Source: Hyphomicrobiales bacterium
GTDB taxonomy: Bacteria > Pseudomonadota > Alphaproteobacteria > Rhizobiales > Rhizobiaceae
Reading direction: 5' to 3'
Assembly: GCA_900469625.1 (NCBI GenBank)
Contig: UBXV01000005.1
Span: 1 to 45,841 of the forward strand
DNA length: 45,841 nt
A program made the translations under genes and the position numbers. Below, piece after piece: positions 10,114 through 17,976 of this stretch. The notes beneath the pieces are model-generated. The model searched no databases, was not told the origin of the DNA, and saw only the letters and a list, made by a program, of their open reading frames with translations. Every line of letters begins with the position of its first letter. Within the stretch, counting starts at the first letter, position 1.

Positions 10114-10129
10114 TTGAAGAGGACCTCGC

Positions 10130-10531
10130 ATGGACGGCAGGGAGAGGGACAACGTCACGGAAATCCGCATTCCGTTTCGCGATATAGACATGCATGGCCA
10201 CATGCACAATGCCGCCTACTATGCCCATGCCGAAGCCGCCTTGTCCCATCTCTGGCGCCACCGCCCGTCGGTCGTGCATGAACCTGCCTATCTCGTTCGC
10301 CGCTCGGCCTGCGTCTTTCATCGCGGCTTGCGCTATGACGAGCCTGCCCGCTTCGTCGTGACCGTTGCCAAGATCGGCGGCAGTTCGGTGAGTTTTGCCG
10401 TGCGGGTGGAGGCGGGCGGCCAGCTGGCGGCCGAACTGGAGATCGTCTGGGTTGCCGTCGATCGCGAGCGGCACACGCCGCTGGCCGTGCCGGCGGCAAC
10501 GCGCGAATGGCTCGGCAGCTACATTCTCTGA
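10130..10531 (+). CDS. Acyl-CoA thioesterase, 4HBT hotdog fold
   Basis: 133 residues with a single hotdog domain. The N-terminal motif IPFRDIDMHGHMHNAAYY matches the 4-hydroxybenzoyl-CoA thioesterase/YbgC type, with the conserved Asp and the GHxxN pattern. It likely hydrolyses an acyl-CoA or acyl-ACP thioester in the cytoplasm; chain length is unknown. AGAGGA about eight bases upstream supports the ATG at 10130. It runs divergently from the enoyl reductase with only 16 bases between start codons, so each promoter must lie within the other gene. It converges on the thiolase stop 39 bases downstream, with no clear terminator between. Confidence 0.85.
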   Translation: MDGRERDNVTEIRIPFRDIDMHGHMHNAAYYAHAEAALSHLWRHRPSVVHEPAYLVRRSACVFHRGLRYDEPARFVVTVAKIGGSSVSFAVRVEAGGQLAAELEIVWVAVDRERHTPLAVPAATREWLGSYIL

Positions 10532-10570
10532 GGCGCTCTGGCTCTGAGATGCTCCTTGGGCCCTGCAGGG

Positions 10571-11773
10571 CTATTCGACCAGCCGCAGGCTGCGCAGCAG
10601 CGCGACGCCGCCCATGCCGCCGCCGATGCCCATCATCGCCAGACCTTCGGTTTCCTGGCGGGCCGCCAGCATCTGCGTGAACAGCCGCACCACGAGGATG
10701 GCGCCGGACGCGCCATAGGGATGGCCGAGCGCGATGGCGCCGCCATCGAGATTGACCCGCTCCGGCGAAATGTCGAGCTGGTCGAGGCTGCCGAGCACTT
10801 GCGAGGCGAAGGCTTCGTTGAACTCGATGAAGTCGACCGCATCGACGTCGAGCGTCGGATTGCGTGCCTTCAGCTTAGCCATCGCCGGCACCGGCCCGAG
10901 CCCTAGCAGATCCGGATGCACGCCGGCGGTCGTCGCGTCGATGAATTCGAGCGCGAAGGAGAGCTTCAGGCGCTGCGCTTCGGCAAGGCTGGTGACCAGC
11001 ACCATCGCAGCCCCATCGTTGATCGGGCAGGCATTGCCTGCCGTCACCGTGCCGTCCGTGACGAAGACGGGTTTCAGTCGCTGCAGGGTCTCGAGCGAGG
11101 CGTTGGCGCGCGGACATTCGTCCGCATCGACGATGCCGGCTGTGGTCTGGACCGGCACGATCTCGCGCGAAAACCGGCCGGCGGTCTGGGCGGCGACGGC
11201 GCGCCGCTGACTTTCGAGCGCAAAGTCGTCCTGCCGTTCACGGGAAATGCTGCAGGCAGTGGCGACGTTTTCGGCGGCAACGCCCATATCGGGATCGCCG
11301 ATCTCGTCCGGCGCCATGCGCGAGCGCTTGATCGGATGCGGCTCTTCGCCAGGGATCGTCGGCGGCCGCAGGCGAATATGGGCGCGGCTGGCGCTTTCGG
11401 TGCCGCCGGCGAGATAGAAGCTGCCGGCGCCCGATTGGATAAGCCGGGCGGCGAGCGTGATGGCCTCCAGGCCAGCGCCACACTGCCTGTCGATGGTGAG
11501 CCCCGGCGTCGAAACCGGAAGCCCGGCTTCGAGCGCTGCCAGCCGCCCGAGATTGCCGGCGCAGTTGGCGGCATTGCCAAGGATGACGTCGTCGATCCGC
11601 TCGGCAGGCAGGCCCAGGTCGTCGAGGATACGGCGGATGAGCGGTGCGGCGAGCCGCGCCGGTTCGACCTCGGCAAGCACGCCGCGCACGCGTCCGACAG
11701 GCGTGCGCAGTGCGGCCACGATCACCGGCGTGCGCGAAGGGTCAGGCGAAGGGCTCAAGGGCATCATGTCCAT
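10571..11773 (-). CDS. Thiolase family acyltransferase, second catalytic cysteine replaced
   Basis: 400 residues. The thiolase fold is complete: the nucleophile Cys98 in DRQCGAGLEA, the NEAFA loop, and His351 in GHPYGASGA. The family's C-terminal motif C-x-GGGxG, whose cysteine acts as general base, here reads GIGGGMG, with Gly382 at the cysteine position. I checked this on the DNA, which reads GGC. The enzyme may therefore be impaired in classical thiolysis or condensation, or may do related chemistry. The start at 11773 overlaps the acyl-CoA ligase stop by 32 bases (in-frame ATGs at 11767 and 11764 are alternatives). It is the last gene of the bioMNY-ligase-thiolase operon. Confidence 0.88.
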   Translation of the reverse strand: MDMMPLSPSPDPSRTPVIVAALRTPVGRVRGVLAEVEPARLAAPLIRRILDDLGLPAERIDDVILGNAANCAGNLGRLAALEAGLPVSTPGLTIDRQCGAGLEAITLAARLIQSGAGSFYLAGGTESASRAHIRLRPPTIPGEEPHPIKRSRMAPDEIGDPDMGVAAENVATACSISRERQDDFALESQRRAVAAQTAGRFSREIVPVQTTAGIVDADECPRANASLETLQRLKPVFVTDGTVTAGNACPINDGAAMVLVTSLAEAQRLKLSFALEFIDATTAGVHPDLLGLGPVPAMAKLKARNPTLDVDAVDFIEFNEAFASQVLGSLDQLDISPERVNLDGGAIALGHPYGASGAILVVRLFTQMLAARQETEGLAMMGIGGGMGGVALLRSLRLVE

Positions 11774-13235
11774 CCACGATCCATTGCTTGAGGGTGCCGG
11801 CCGCCACCTTACCAGATTGCGTCATCGGCAAGTGACGGCAAAGCCAGATTCTCCTGGGATGTTTGTAGCGCGGCAGTTTGCGGTCGAGATGACCGCCGAG
11901 TGCCGCAGGCTCGATCGCTGCGCCGTTCGGTTCGATCACCGCCACGAGCTCGCTGCCGAGATCGGGATGATCGAGGCCAAGCACGCAGGCTGCGTGCACG
12001 CCGGCGTGGCCGACGAGTGTGGCTTCGACCTCCTGCGGGTAGATGTTGTTGCCGCCTGACAAAACCATGCCGCCTGAGCGCCCGACCAGATGCAGCGTGC
12101 CATCGGCGCCGAGGAAACCGAGATCGCCGACGGTTGCGAGCCGGCCCACGCGCCTGAGGCCGGCGCCATCGCCGGCGCCGATATAGCCGCTCGAAATCAG
12201 GTCGCTGTCGACGAAGATCGTGCCGGTTTCGCCTGGCGGCAGCGGGCGCTCATTTTCGTCGAGCACGACGAGGCCGACGCCTCGAAAGGCGCGGCCGACG
12301 GCGGTCGCCGATGCGGTGTCGTCACGGCCGGCAACGCTGATGAAGCCGAGTTCGGACGCGCCGTAATATTCTATGACGTCGGCCTGCGGGAAGGCGGCCG
12401 CCGCGGCTTCCCGGTCGGCCGGTGTCAGTTTGGCACCGGCAACGGTGATCTTCTGAACCGAGGTCGATTTGGACGGTGTCGTGCTGAGCCGCCGCAGCAT
12501 TGTCGGCACCAGCACGAGCCGCCTGACCTCGAGCGCTGCGATAGTGCCGGACGCGCGCGTCGCATCGAAATGCTGCATGCCGATGAATTCAGCGCCCGCA
12601 ATCAGCGTCTCGGCGAGCGCATAGAGCGTCAGCCCATGGGCGAGCGGGCCGGGCGCAAAGGTGCGGGTTTCGTGGTCGAGACCGAAAAACGCCTGACCGG
12701 TCGCAAGGCTGCGCCGCCAGGAGCCGCGATCGCGCACGATCGCCTTCGGCATGCCTGTCGTGCCGGATGTGAAGACGATCAGAAACGGCTCGTCATCGGC
12801 GCCGATGGCAAGCGGCGCGCTGCCGTTTCCCGAGCCGGCTGTGAAGCCCGCACTTTCGCCCGTCGTCGCATCGAGCCGCAGCCCGTCGCCATCGGCGCGA
12901 ACGATGACATCCGGCCTGAGACGCGCACGCATCGCATCGCGGGTGACATCGGGCAGATGCGGATCGATCAGCGCCACGCAATGGCCGCCGGATGTTGCGG
13001 CGAGGAAGGCTGCGGCGAAAAGCGGGTGGTTGCCGATCTCGAGTGCGATCAGCCGTGTGGCGCCGGAAAGCACGCTGTCATGGGCCGTGCCTGCCGTCAG
13101 TTTCCCGAAGATGGAAACGAGTTGGCCGGTGCAAAGCGCAAGCTCGGCGAATGTGAAGACCCGGCCCTCCATACGGAAGGCCGGGGTGTCAGGGGTTCGC
13201 TCCGCATGGCGCGCGATGGCGGCGGCAAAAGGCAT
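11742..13235 (-). CDS. AMP-forming acyl-CoA synthetase / ligase
   Basis: 497 residues of the ANL superfamily. It should activate a carboxylic acid to an acyl-AMP and then an acyl-CoA. The phosphate-binding loop FTSGTTGMPKA, the YYGASELGF motif, the hinge VGRSGGMVLSGGNNIYPQEVE and the C-terminal catalytic lysine in MTQSGK are all present. The substrate is unknown. Its start is three bases behind the bioY stop, and its end overlaps the thiolase, so it is co-transcribed with a biotin transporter. One possibility, not shown by the sequence, is activation of a biotin precursor such as pimelate. A general fatty-acid ligase is equally possible. Confidence 0.9.
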   Translation of the reverse strand: MPFAAAIARHAERTPDTPAFRMEGRVFTFAELALCTGQLVSIFGKLTAGTAHDSVLSGATRLIALEIGNHPLFAAAFLAATSGGHCVALIDPHLPDVTRDAMRARLRPDVIVRADGDGLRLDATTGESAGFTAGSGNGSAPLAIGADDEPFLIVFTSGTTGMPKAIVRDRGSWRRSLATGQAFFGLDHETRTFAPGPLAHGLTLYALAETLIAGAEFIGMQHFDATRASGTIAALEVRRLVLVPTMLRRLSTTPSKSTSVQKITVAGAKLTPADREAAAAAFPQADVIEYYGASELGFISVAGRDDTASATAVGRAFRGVGLVVLDENERPLPPGETGTIFVDSDLISSGYIGAGDGAGLRRVGRLATVGDLGFLGADGTLHLVGRSGGMVLSGGNNIYPQEVEATLVGHAGVHAACVLGLDHPDLGSELVAVIEPNGAAIEPAALGGHLDRKLPRYKHPRRIWLCRHLPMTQSGKVAAGTLKQWIVDGHDALEPFA

Positions 13236-13238
13236 CGG

Positions 13239-13802
13239 TCAGGCGCGGACAGGCAGCAGCGGATAGCCGGCAAAGACCGCCCGTGCGGCAAGCGTCGCGA
13301 TCGCGGCCTTCAGGAAGTCGCCGGGCAGGAATGCGAGCGAGCCGGTGGCAACGGCCAGGAGAGGCGTGCCGGTGACGGCCGATACCCAGGGCATGCCGAT
13401 CGCATAGAGCACGACGATGCCGCCGACCACGGAAGCCAGGAAGAAGCCGACGAACTGGCGGACCTCCGGCTGGCCTTCACGGACGAAGCGCTGCGCGATC
13501 AACCCGGTCACAAAGGTGGCAACGACCCAGCCGAGGATGAAGCCGCCCGACGGGCCGGCAAAAACGGCGAGGCCACCACGGCCGCCCGACAGAACCGGCA
13601 GGCCGATGGCGACGAGCAGAAGGAACAGGAGGAAGGCGAGCGCCCCACGCTTGGCGCCCAGGATGCAGCCGGCCAGCATCACGCCCATCGACTGCGCGGT
13701 GATCGGCACGGGGATGAAGCCGAGCGTGATCGGCGGGATCAGGCCGAGCACGACAACGATCGCGGCAAAGAGGGCGATAAGGACGAGGTCTCTGGTGTTC
13801 AT
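13239..13802 (-). CDS. bioY: Biotin ECF transporter substrate-binding component BioY
   Basis: 187 residues, hydrophobic, with about six membrane helices. The BioY pattern IPPITLGFIPVPITAQSMGV near residues 22-41, GPSGGFILGW, and FLPGDFLKAA near the C terminus are clear. It binds biotin in the inner membrane as the S component. Together with the T component and ATPase encoded just upstream it forms a BioMNY transporter. It lies 36 bases after bioN and three bases before the acyl-CoA ligase start, in one minus-strand operon. Confidence 0.95.
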   Translation of the reverse strand: MNTRDLVLIALFAAIVVVLGLIPPITLGFIPVPITAQSMGVMLAGCILGAKRGALAFLLFLLLVAIGLPVLSGGRGGLAVFAGPSGGFILGWVVATFVTGLIAQRFVREGQPEVRQFVGFFLASVVGGIVVLYAIGMPWVSAVTGTPLLAVATGSLAFLPGDFLKAAIATLAARAVFAGYPLLPVRA

Positions 13803-13838
13803 GCTGTTCCAGTTCCTTGCTTATTAGGATGGATGAAT

Positions 13839-14444
13839 TTATTGGCGCCGAAATCCGCGGGCGTCAATCGCTGCGGCGATCGTATCCGCATCCTTGAGCG
13901 TCAGGATGATCAGCGGGCCAATGATCGTCAACGGCCGCACCGGCAACCCGCGCGCCCTGTGCGCCTCGCGGATCGCCTGGTAGCGCGCGAAAATATCCGG
14001 CACGAAGCGCAGCACGAGCCCGAGCGCCAGGCTGACGTCGGCAGCGCGCACCCATCCGAGGCGCTCAAACGGCGTCAGGAGCGCAGTGACCTCGTCCATG
14101 AATTCGCTGATCGTCGTCGTCGCCGTCACGGCGGCGGCGAAAAGCACCAGCGCCATCAGTCGCAGGGTCAGGACGGCCACGTCGTTCAAGGGGAGAAGGA
14201 AAAGGTTTACGGCCGCGAGAAAGAAGATGGTGAAGAAGACGAAGCCAACGCGCTTCAGAGCTTCGCGCCACGACAGACCGACGGAAAGATAGAGCCCGGC
14301 CGAAATGACAAACGCAGCCAGTTGTACGAACAGCGAGCCGCTGAGGAAAAGCAGGATGCTGAGCATAACCAGGGCCAGGAGCTTGGCGCGCACGGGAAGC
14401 CGGTGCAGCCAGCTATTGCCGTCGATATGCAGGCTCGTCAGCAT
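13839..14444 (-). CDS. bioN: Energy-coupling factor transmembrane protein BioN (EcfT)
   Basis: 201 residues of the CbiQ/EcfT family. The N-terminal half has about four membrane helices. The C-terminal part has the coupling-helix signatures of EcfT around FARYQAIREAHRARGL and DADTIAAAIDARGFR, which contain the paired Ala-Arg-Gly-type motifs that contact the ATPase. It links BioM to BioY. The start overlaps the bioM stop by seven bases, implying coupled translation. Confidence 0.92.
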   Translation of the reverse strand: MLTSLHIDGNSWLHRLPVRAKLLALVMLSILLFLSGSLFVQLAAFVISAGLYLSVGLSWREALKRVGFVFFTIFFLAAVNLFLLPLNDVAVLTLRLMALVLFAAAVTATTTISEFMDEVTALLTPFERLGWVRAADVSLALGLVLRFVPDIFARYQAIREAHRARGLPVRPLTIIGPLIILTLKDADTIAAAIDARGFRRQ

Positions 14445-15118
14445 CCGACGATCTCGTGGTAGCGTCGGATCGTCTCGTGCGGGCTGCCGTCGGCGGCAAG
14501 GCGCCCCTCATGGAAGAGCAGCAGGCGCTCGACATTTTCGACCAGCGGCAGGTCATGGGTGATGACAAGCGTATCCTCGTCCAGCGTCGCGATGGTGTCG
14601 GCAACGCGGCGGCGGTTGCGCAGGTCGAGCTGGTTGGTCGGCTCGTCGAGGATGAGGATCTTCGGGTCGGTGACGACGACGCTCGCCATCGCAATCAGCT
14701 GGGTCTCGCCACCGGAGAGTTCGTGCACCCGGCGCCGCGCCAGATGTTCGACGCCGAAGCGCGACAGGACGGCTTGCGTTCGCCGATCGATTTCCTCGCT
14801 CTTGAGGCCGCGGTTCTTCAGCCCGAAGCCGATGTCGTCGGCAACGACGGGCATGATCAGCTGGTTCTGCGGGTTCTGGAAGATGAAGCCGGCTTCCGAA
14901 AGAACGGCGCGTTCGTCCTTGACCGTATCGAGACCGTTGACGGTCACCTGACCTGCTGAAGGCTTCACGAGGCCGTTGATCAACCGCGCGAACGTGGTCT
15001 TGCCGGAGCCGTTGAGGCCGATAATGCCGACACGCCGTTCGGTGATCTCAAGCGTCAGCGGCTGCAGCGCCACCCGTTCGCCGAAGCGGACCGAGCAATC
15101 GGTAAAGCGGATGTCCAT
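14438..15118 (-). CDS. bioM: Energy-coupling factor ATPase BioM (EcfA)
   Basis: 226 residues, an ABC ATPase of the cobalt/biotin ECF type. Walker A is GLNGSGKTT, the Q-loop is in FIFQNPQNQ, the signature is LSGGETQ, Walker B is ILILDEP, and the switch histidine is in ITHDLP. It powers biotin uptake with BioN and BioY. It is the first gene of the five-gene operon. The 116-base spacer before it, shared with the divergent ycaQ-like gene, holds two inverted repeats. No clear BioR operator (TTATCTATAA type) is seen there. Confidence 0.95.
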   Translation of the reverse strand: MDIRFTDCSVRFGERVALQPLTLEITERRVGIIGLNGSGKTTFARLINGLVKPSAGQVTVNGLDTVKDERAVLSEAGFIFQNPQNQLIMPVVADDIGFGLKNRGLKSEEIDRRTQAVLSRFGVEHLARRRVHELSGGETQLIAMASVVVTDPKILILDEPTNQLDLRNRRRVADTIATLDEDTLVITHDLPLVENVERLLLFHEGRLAADGSPHETIRRYHEIVGC

Positions 15119-15173
15119 CCCGTCCCTCGCGGTTTGCGGTCTGCTCTATAGGCCAAGACGACGGAGAAGGGCA

Positions 15174-15211
15174 ATGCTGCTGTGCAGCATGCTCCCCATT
15201 TGAAATATGGG
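15174..15211. promoter_or_regulatory. Two inverted repeats in the bioM / ycaQ-like divergent spacer
   Basis: ATGCTGC (15174-15180) and GCAGCAT (15184-15190) form a perfect 7-bp dyad with a TGT centre. CCCAT (15195-15199) and ATGGG (15207-15211) form a second dyad. Both lie in the only region that can hold promoters for the two divergent genes, so operator function is plausible. No known regulator motif is recognised. Confidence 0.4.
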
Positions 15212-15234
15212 AATAAAAGCCTACTCTTTCTCTC

Positions 15235-16434
15235 ATGACGATTCGGCTCACGAACAGCGATGCCCGGCGCATCTTCCTCGCAAGGCTGGGCCTTTCCGGC
15301 GCGCCGCACCGCGCGCTCGGCAAGGACGGCCTCCTGAAGCTGATCCATGACATCGGCTTCGTGCAGGTCGATAGTATCGCGACTGTAGAACGCGCCCACC
15401 ATCAGATCCTGTTCTCGCGCAACCAGACCTACCGCCGTGAACACCTGACATCGCTTCTTGAAGATGACGGCGAATTGTTCGAGCACTGGACCCATGACGC
15501 GTCGATCATCCCAAGCAGCTTTTACCGCTACTGGAAGCACCGGTTCAAATGGGAAGGTGAGACCATCGTCGAGCGCTGGAGCAAGTGGCGCGGCGAAGGT
15601 TTCGAGAAAAGCTGCGACGACACCTATGAGCGCATCGCCAAGGGCGGCCCGGTGCTTGCGCGTGAGCTCAAGGAGGCCGAGCACACATCGGGCGGCTGGT
15701 GGAACTGGCATCCCTCGAAGACCGCGCTCGAAATCCTTTGGCGCACCGGCAAGCTGGCGATCGCGCGGCGCGAGAATTTCCAGAAGGTCTATGACCTGAC
15801 CGAGCGCGTGATCCCGCCGCACCATCACGGCGCCGAGGTGGAGCATCACGAGTTCATCGACTGGGCCTGCCGCAGCGCGCTGGAACGCCTGGGTTTTGCC
15901 ACCCACGGCGAGATCGCCGCCTTCTGGGATTTGGTCTCCCCCGAAGAGGCGAAGACCTGGGTTGCCGAGCATCGTGATGAACTGATCGACGTCACGATCG
16001 ACCCGATCGAAGGAGGCAAACCGCGATCGTCCTATGCGTTTTCCGGCTTTGCCGACACGCTCGGCGATATTCCCGATCCGCCGGGGCGCGTGCGTGTCCT
16101 GAGCCCCTTCGATCCCTTGCTGCGCGACCGCAATCGCACCGAGCGGCTGTTCGGATTTTTCTATCGCATCGAGATCTTCGTGCCCGAGCCCAAGCGGGAA
16201 TATGGCTATTACGTCTTTCCGCTGATCGAAGGCGATCGGCTGATCGGCCGCATCGACATGAAGGCCGACCGCAAGCGCGGAAGCCTCGACGTGCGCCGGC
16301 TCTGGCTGGAGCGCGGCGTCAAGGCGTCTTCGGGCCGCATGGAGCGCATCGACGCAGAGCTCGAGCGTCTCGCTCGCTTCACCGGCGTGGAGCGTATCGA
16401 ACGGCTCGACGGCTGGAACGCATCGCTCTCCTGA
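15235..16434 (+). CDS. YcaQ-like winged-helix DNA glycosylase family protein (DUF1006)
   Basis: 399 residues. It belongs to the winged helix-turn-helix family typified by E. coli YcaQ (AlkX), which unhooks DNA interstrand crosslinks by glycosylase action. Family features seen are IGFVQVDSIATVERAHHQIL near residue 38, the FEHWTHDASIIP motif, and the C-terminal SPFDPLLRDRNRTERLFGF with YYVFPLIEGDRLIGRIDMK. The family assignment is firm; the DNA-repair role is taken from the E. coli homologue. The start at 15235 begins a good protein sequence and is divergent from bioM. tldD follows 77 bases later on the same strand. Confidence 0.88.
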   Translation: MTIRLTNSDARRIFLARLGLSGAPHRALGKDGLLKLIHDIGFVQVDSIATVERAHHQILFSRNQTYRREHLTSLLEDDGELFEHWTHDASIIPSSFYRYWKHRFKWEGETIVERWSKWRGEGFEKSCDDTYERIAKGGPVLARELKEAEHTSGGWWNWHPSKTALEILWRTGKLAIARRENFQKVYDLTERVIPPHHHGAEVEHHEFIDWACRSALERLGFATHGEIAAFWDLVSPEEAKTWVAEHRDELIDVTIDPIEGGKPRSSYAFSGFADTLGDIPDPPGRVRVLSPFDPLLRDRNRTERLFGFFYRIEIFVPEPKREYGYYVFPLIEGDRLIGRIDMKADRKRGSLDVRRLWLERGVKASSGRMERIDAELERLARFTGVERIERLDGWNASLS

Positions 16435-16511
16435 TCGATATTTTCCTTGGCTTGAACCGCTCGCCTTCCTAAATGGAGGCCATCGAACCTATGACGCGGG
16501 AGCGCACGACC

Positions 16512-17927
16512 ATGAACACCGATCTGATGAGCCTCTTCGATGCCGATGAGGCGGCGATCCCCAAGGTTCTGTCGCAGACGCTTGCCGGCGCCGACGACGG
16601 CGAACTGTTCCTGGAGCATGCCCAGGCCGAAGTGCTGTCCTTCGACAACGGGCGGCTGAAGGGCGGCAGCTTCAACACCGACCAGGGTTTTGGCCTGCGC
16701 GCGGTCGCCGGCGAGGCGGTCGGTTACGCCCATGCGGGCGAACTGTCGCTTTCGGCACTTCGCCGTGCAGCGGACGCTGTCGGCCAGGTGACGCGCGGCT
16801 ATGCCGGCTCTTACGCGGCGGCTCCCCAGCGCACCAACAAGAAGCTCTATGGTGACGAAAACCCGATCGGCGAGCCGAGCTTCGAGGCGAAGGTCGCGTT
16901 GCTGCAGGAGATCGACGCCTATCTGCGTGCGCGCGACCCCAAGGTCCGGCAGGTGACGGCCTCGATTGCCGCAAGCTGGCAGCTGGTCGACATCCTGCGT
17001 GCCGACGGTCACCGCGTTCAGGACATAAGGCCGATGACGCGCATCAACATTTCCGTGGTTGCCGGTGACGGCGACCGCCAGGAGAGCGGTTCCTACGGTA
17101 TCGGCGGGCGTCGCGGCTTCGGCGATTTCATCACCGAGGAAAACTGGAAGAAGGGCGCCGACGATGCGTTGCGCCAGGCGCTCGTCAATCTCGACGCAAT
17201 CGACGCACCTGCAGGCACCATGGACGTCGTGCTGGCGTCGGGCTGGCCGGGCGTCATGCTGCACGAAGCTGTCGGCCATGGCCTCGAAGGCGATTTCAAT
17301 CGCAAGAAGACCTCGGCCTTTGCCGGACTGCTCGGCGAGCAGGTTGCAGCCAAGGGCGTGACCGTCGTCGACGACGGCACGATCGAGGCTCGCCGCGGGT
17401 CGATCTCGATCGACGATGAGGGGACGCCGTCGGGTTACAATGTGCTGATCGAGGATGGCAAGCTCGTCGGCTACATGCAGGACCGCCAGAATGCCCGGCT
17501 GATGGGCATGCAGCCGACCGGCAACGGCCGGCGCCAGGGCTATGCTCATGTGCCGATGCCGCGCATGACCAACACCTACATGCTCTCAGGCGACAGGACG
17601 CCCGAGGAAATCATCGCCTCGGTGAAGAGGGGTATCTACGCCGTCTCCTTCGGTGGCGGCCAGGTCGACATTACCTCTGGCAAGTTCGTCTTCGGCTGCA
17701 CGGAGGCCTACATGATCGAGAACGGCAAGATCGGCGCCCCGGTCAAGGGCGCGATGCTGATCGGCAACGGCCCCGACGCGATGAAGCGCGTGACCATGGT
17801 CGGCAACGACACCCAGCTCGACACCGGCATCGGCAACTGCGGCAAGGCCGGGCAGTGGGTTCCGGTCGGCGTCGGCCAGCCGCATCTGCGCATGGACCAG
17901 ATCACCGTCGGCGGCACCCAGGCGTAA
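16512..17927 (+). CDS. tldD: Metalloprotease TldD
   Basis: 471 residues. TldD pairs with TldE (PmbA) as a heterodimeric zinc protease that processes modified peptides such as microcins and helps degrade CcdA. The zinc motif HEAVGHGLEGDF contains HExxxH. GGGQVDITSGKFVFGCTEA and the C-terminal GNCGKAGQ are typical. The ATG at 16512 gives the N terminus MNTDLMSLFDADEA expected for rhizobial TldD. An ATG at 16491 with GGAGG upstream would add seven residues and cannot be excluded. The TldE partner is not in the window. Confidence 0.93.
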   Translation: MNTDLMSLFDADEAAIPKVLSQTLAGADDGELFLEHAQAEVLSFDNGRLKGGSFNTDQGFGLRAVAGEAVGYAHAGELSLSALRRAADAVGQVTRGYAGSYAAAPQRTNKKLYGDENPIGEPSFEAKVALLQEIDAYLRARDPKVRQVTASIAASWQLVDILRADGHRVQDIRPMTRINISVVAGDGDRQESGSYGIGGRRGFGDFITEENWKKGADDALRQALVNLDAIDAPAGTMDVVLASGWPGVMLHEAVGHGLEGDFNRKKTSAFAGLLGEQVAAKGVTVVDDGTIEARRGSISIDDEGTPSGYNVLIEDGKLVGYMQDRQNARLMGMQPTGNGRRQGYAHVPMPRMTNTYMLSGDRTPEEIIASVKRGIYAVSFGGGQVDITSGKFVFGCTEAYMIENGKIGAPVKGAMLIGNGPDAMKRVTMVGNDTQLDTGIGNCGKAGQWVPVGVGQPHLRMDQITVGGTQA

Positions 17928-17934
17928 AGCCCAT

Positions 17935-17968
17935 GGCGGTCTTCGTGCTTCCGTCGCCGGAGACCGCC
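17935..17968. terminator. Possible hairpin between convergent tldD and dac genes
   Basis: GGCGGTCT (17935-17942) pairs with AGACCGCC (17961-17968) across an 18-base loop. It is the only structure between the two convergent stops. It lacks a T tract, so termination strength is doubtful. Confidence 0.4.
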
Positions 17969-17976
17969 TGCCGCAC

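Noticed and set aside
15119-15234. BioR operator before bioM
   Set aside because: The nearest sequence (CTCTATAGG around 15145) lacks the symmetry and fixed bases of TTATCTATAA.
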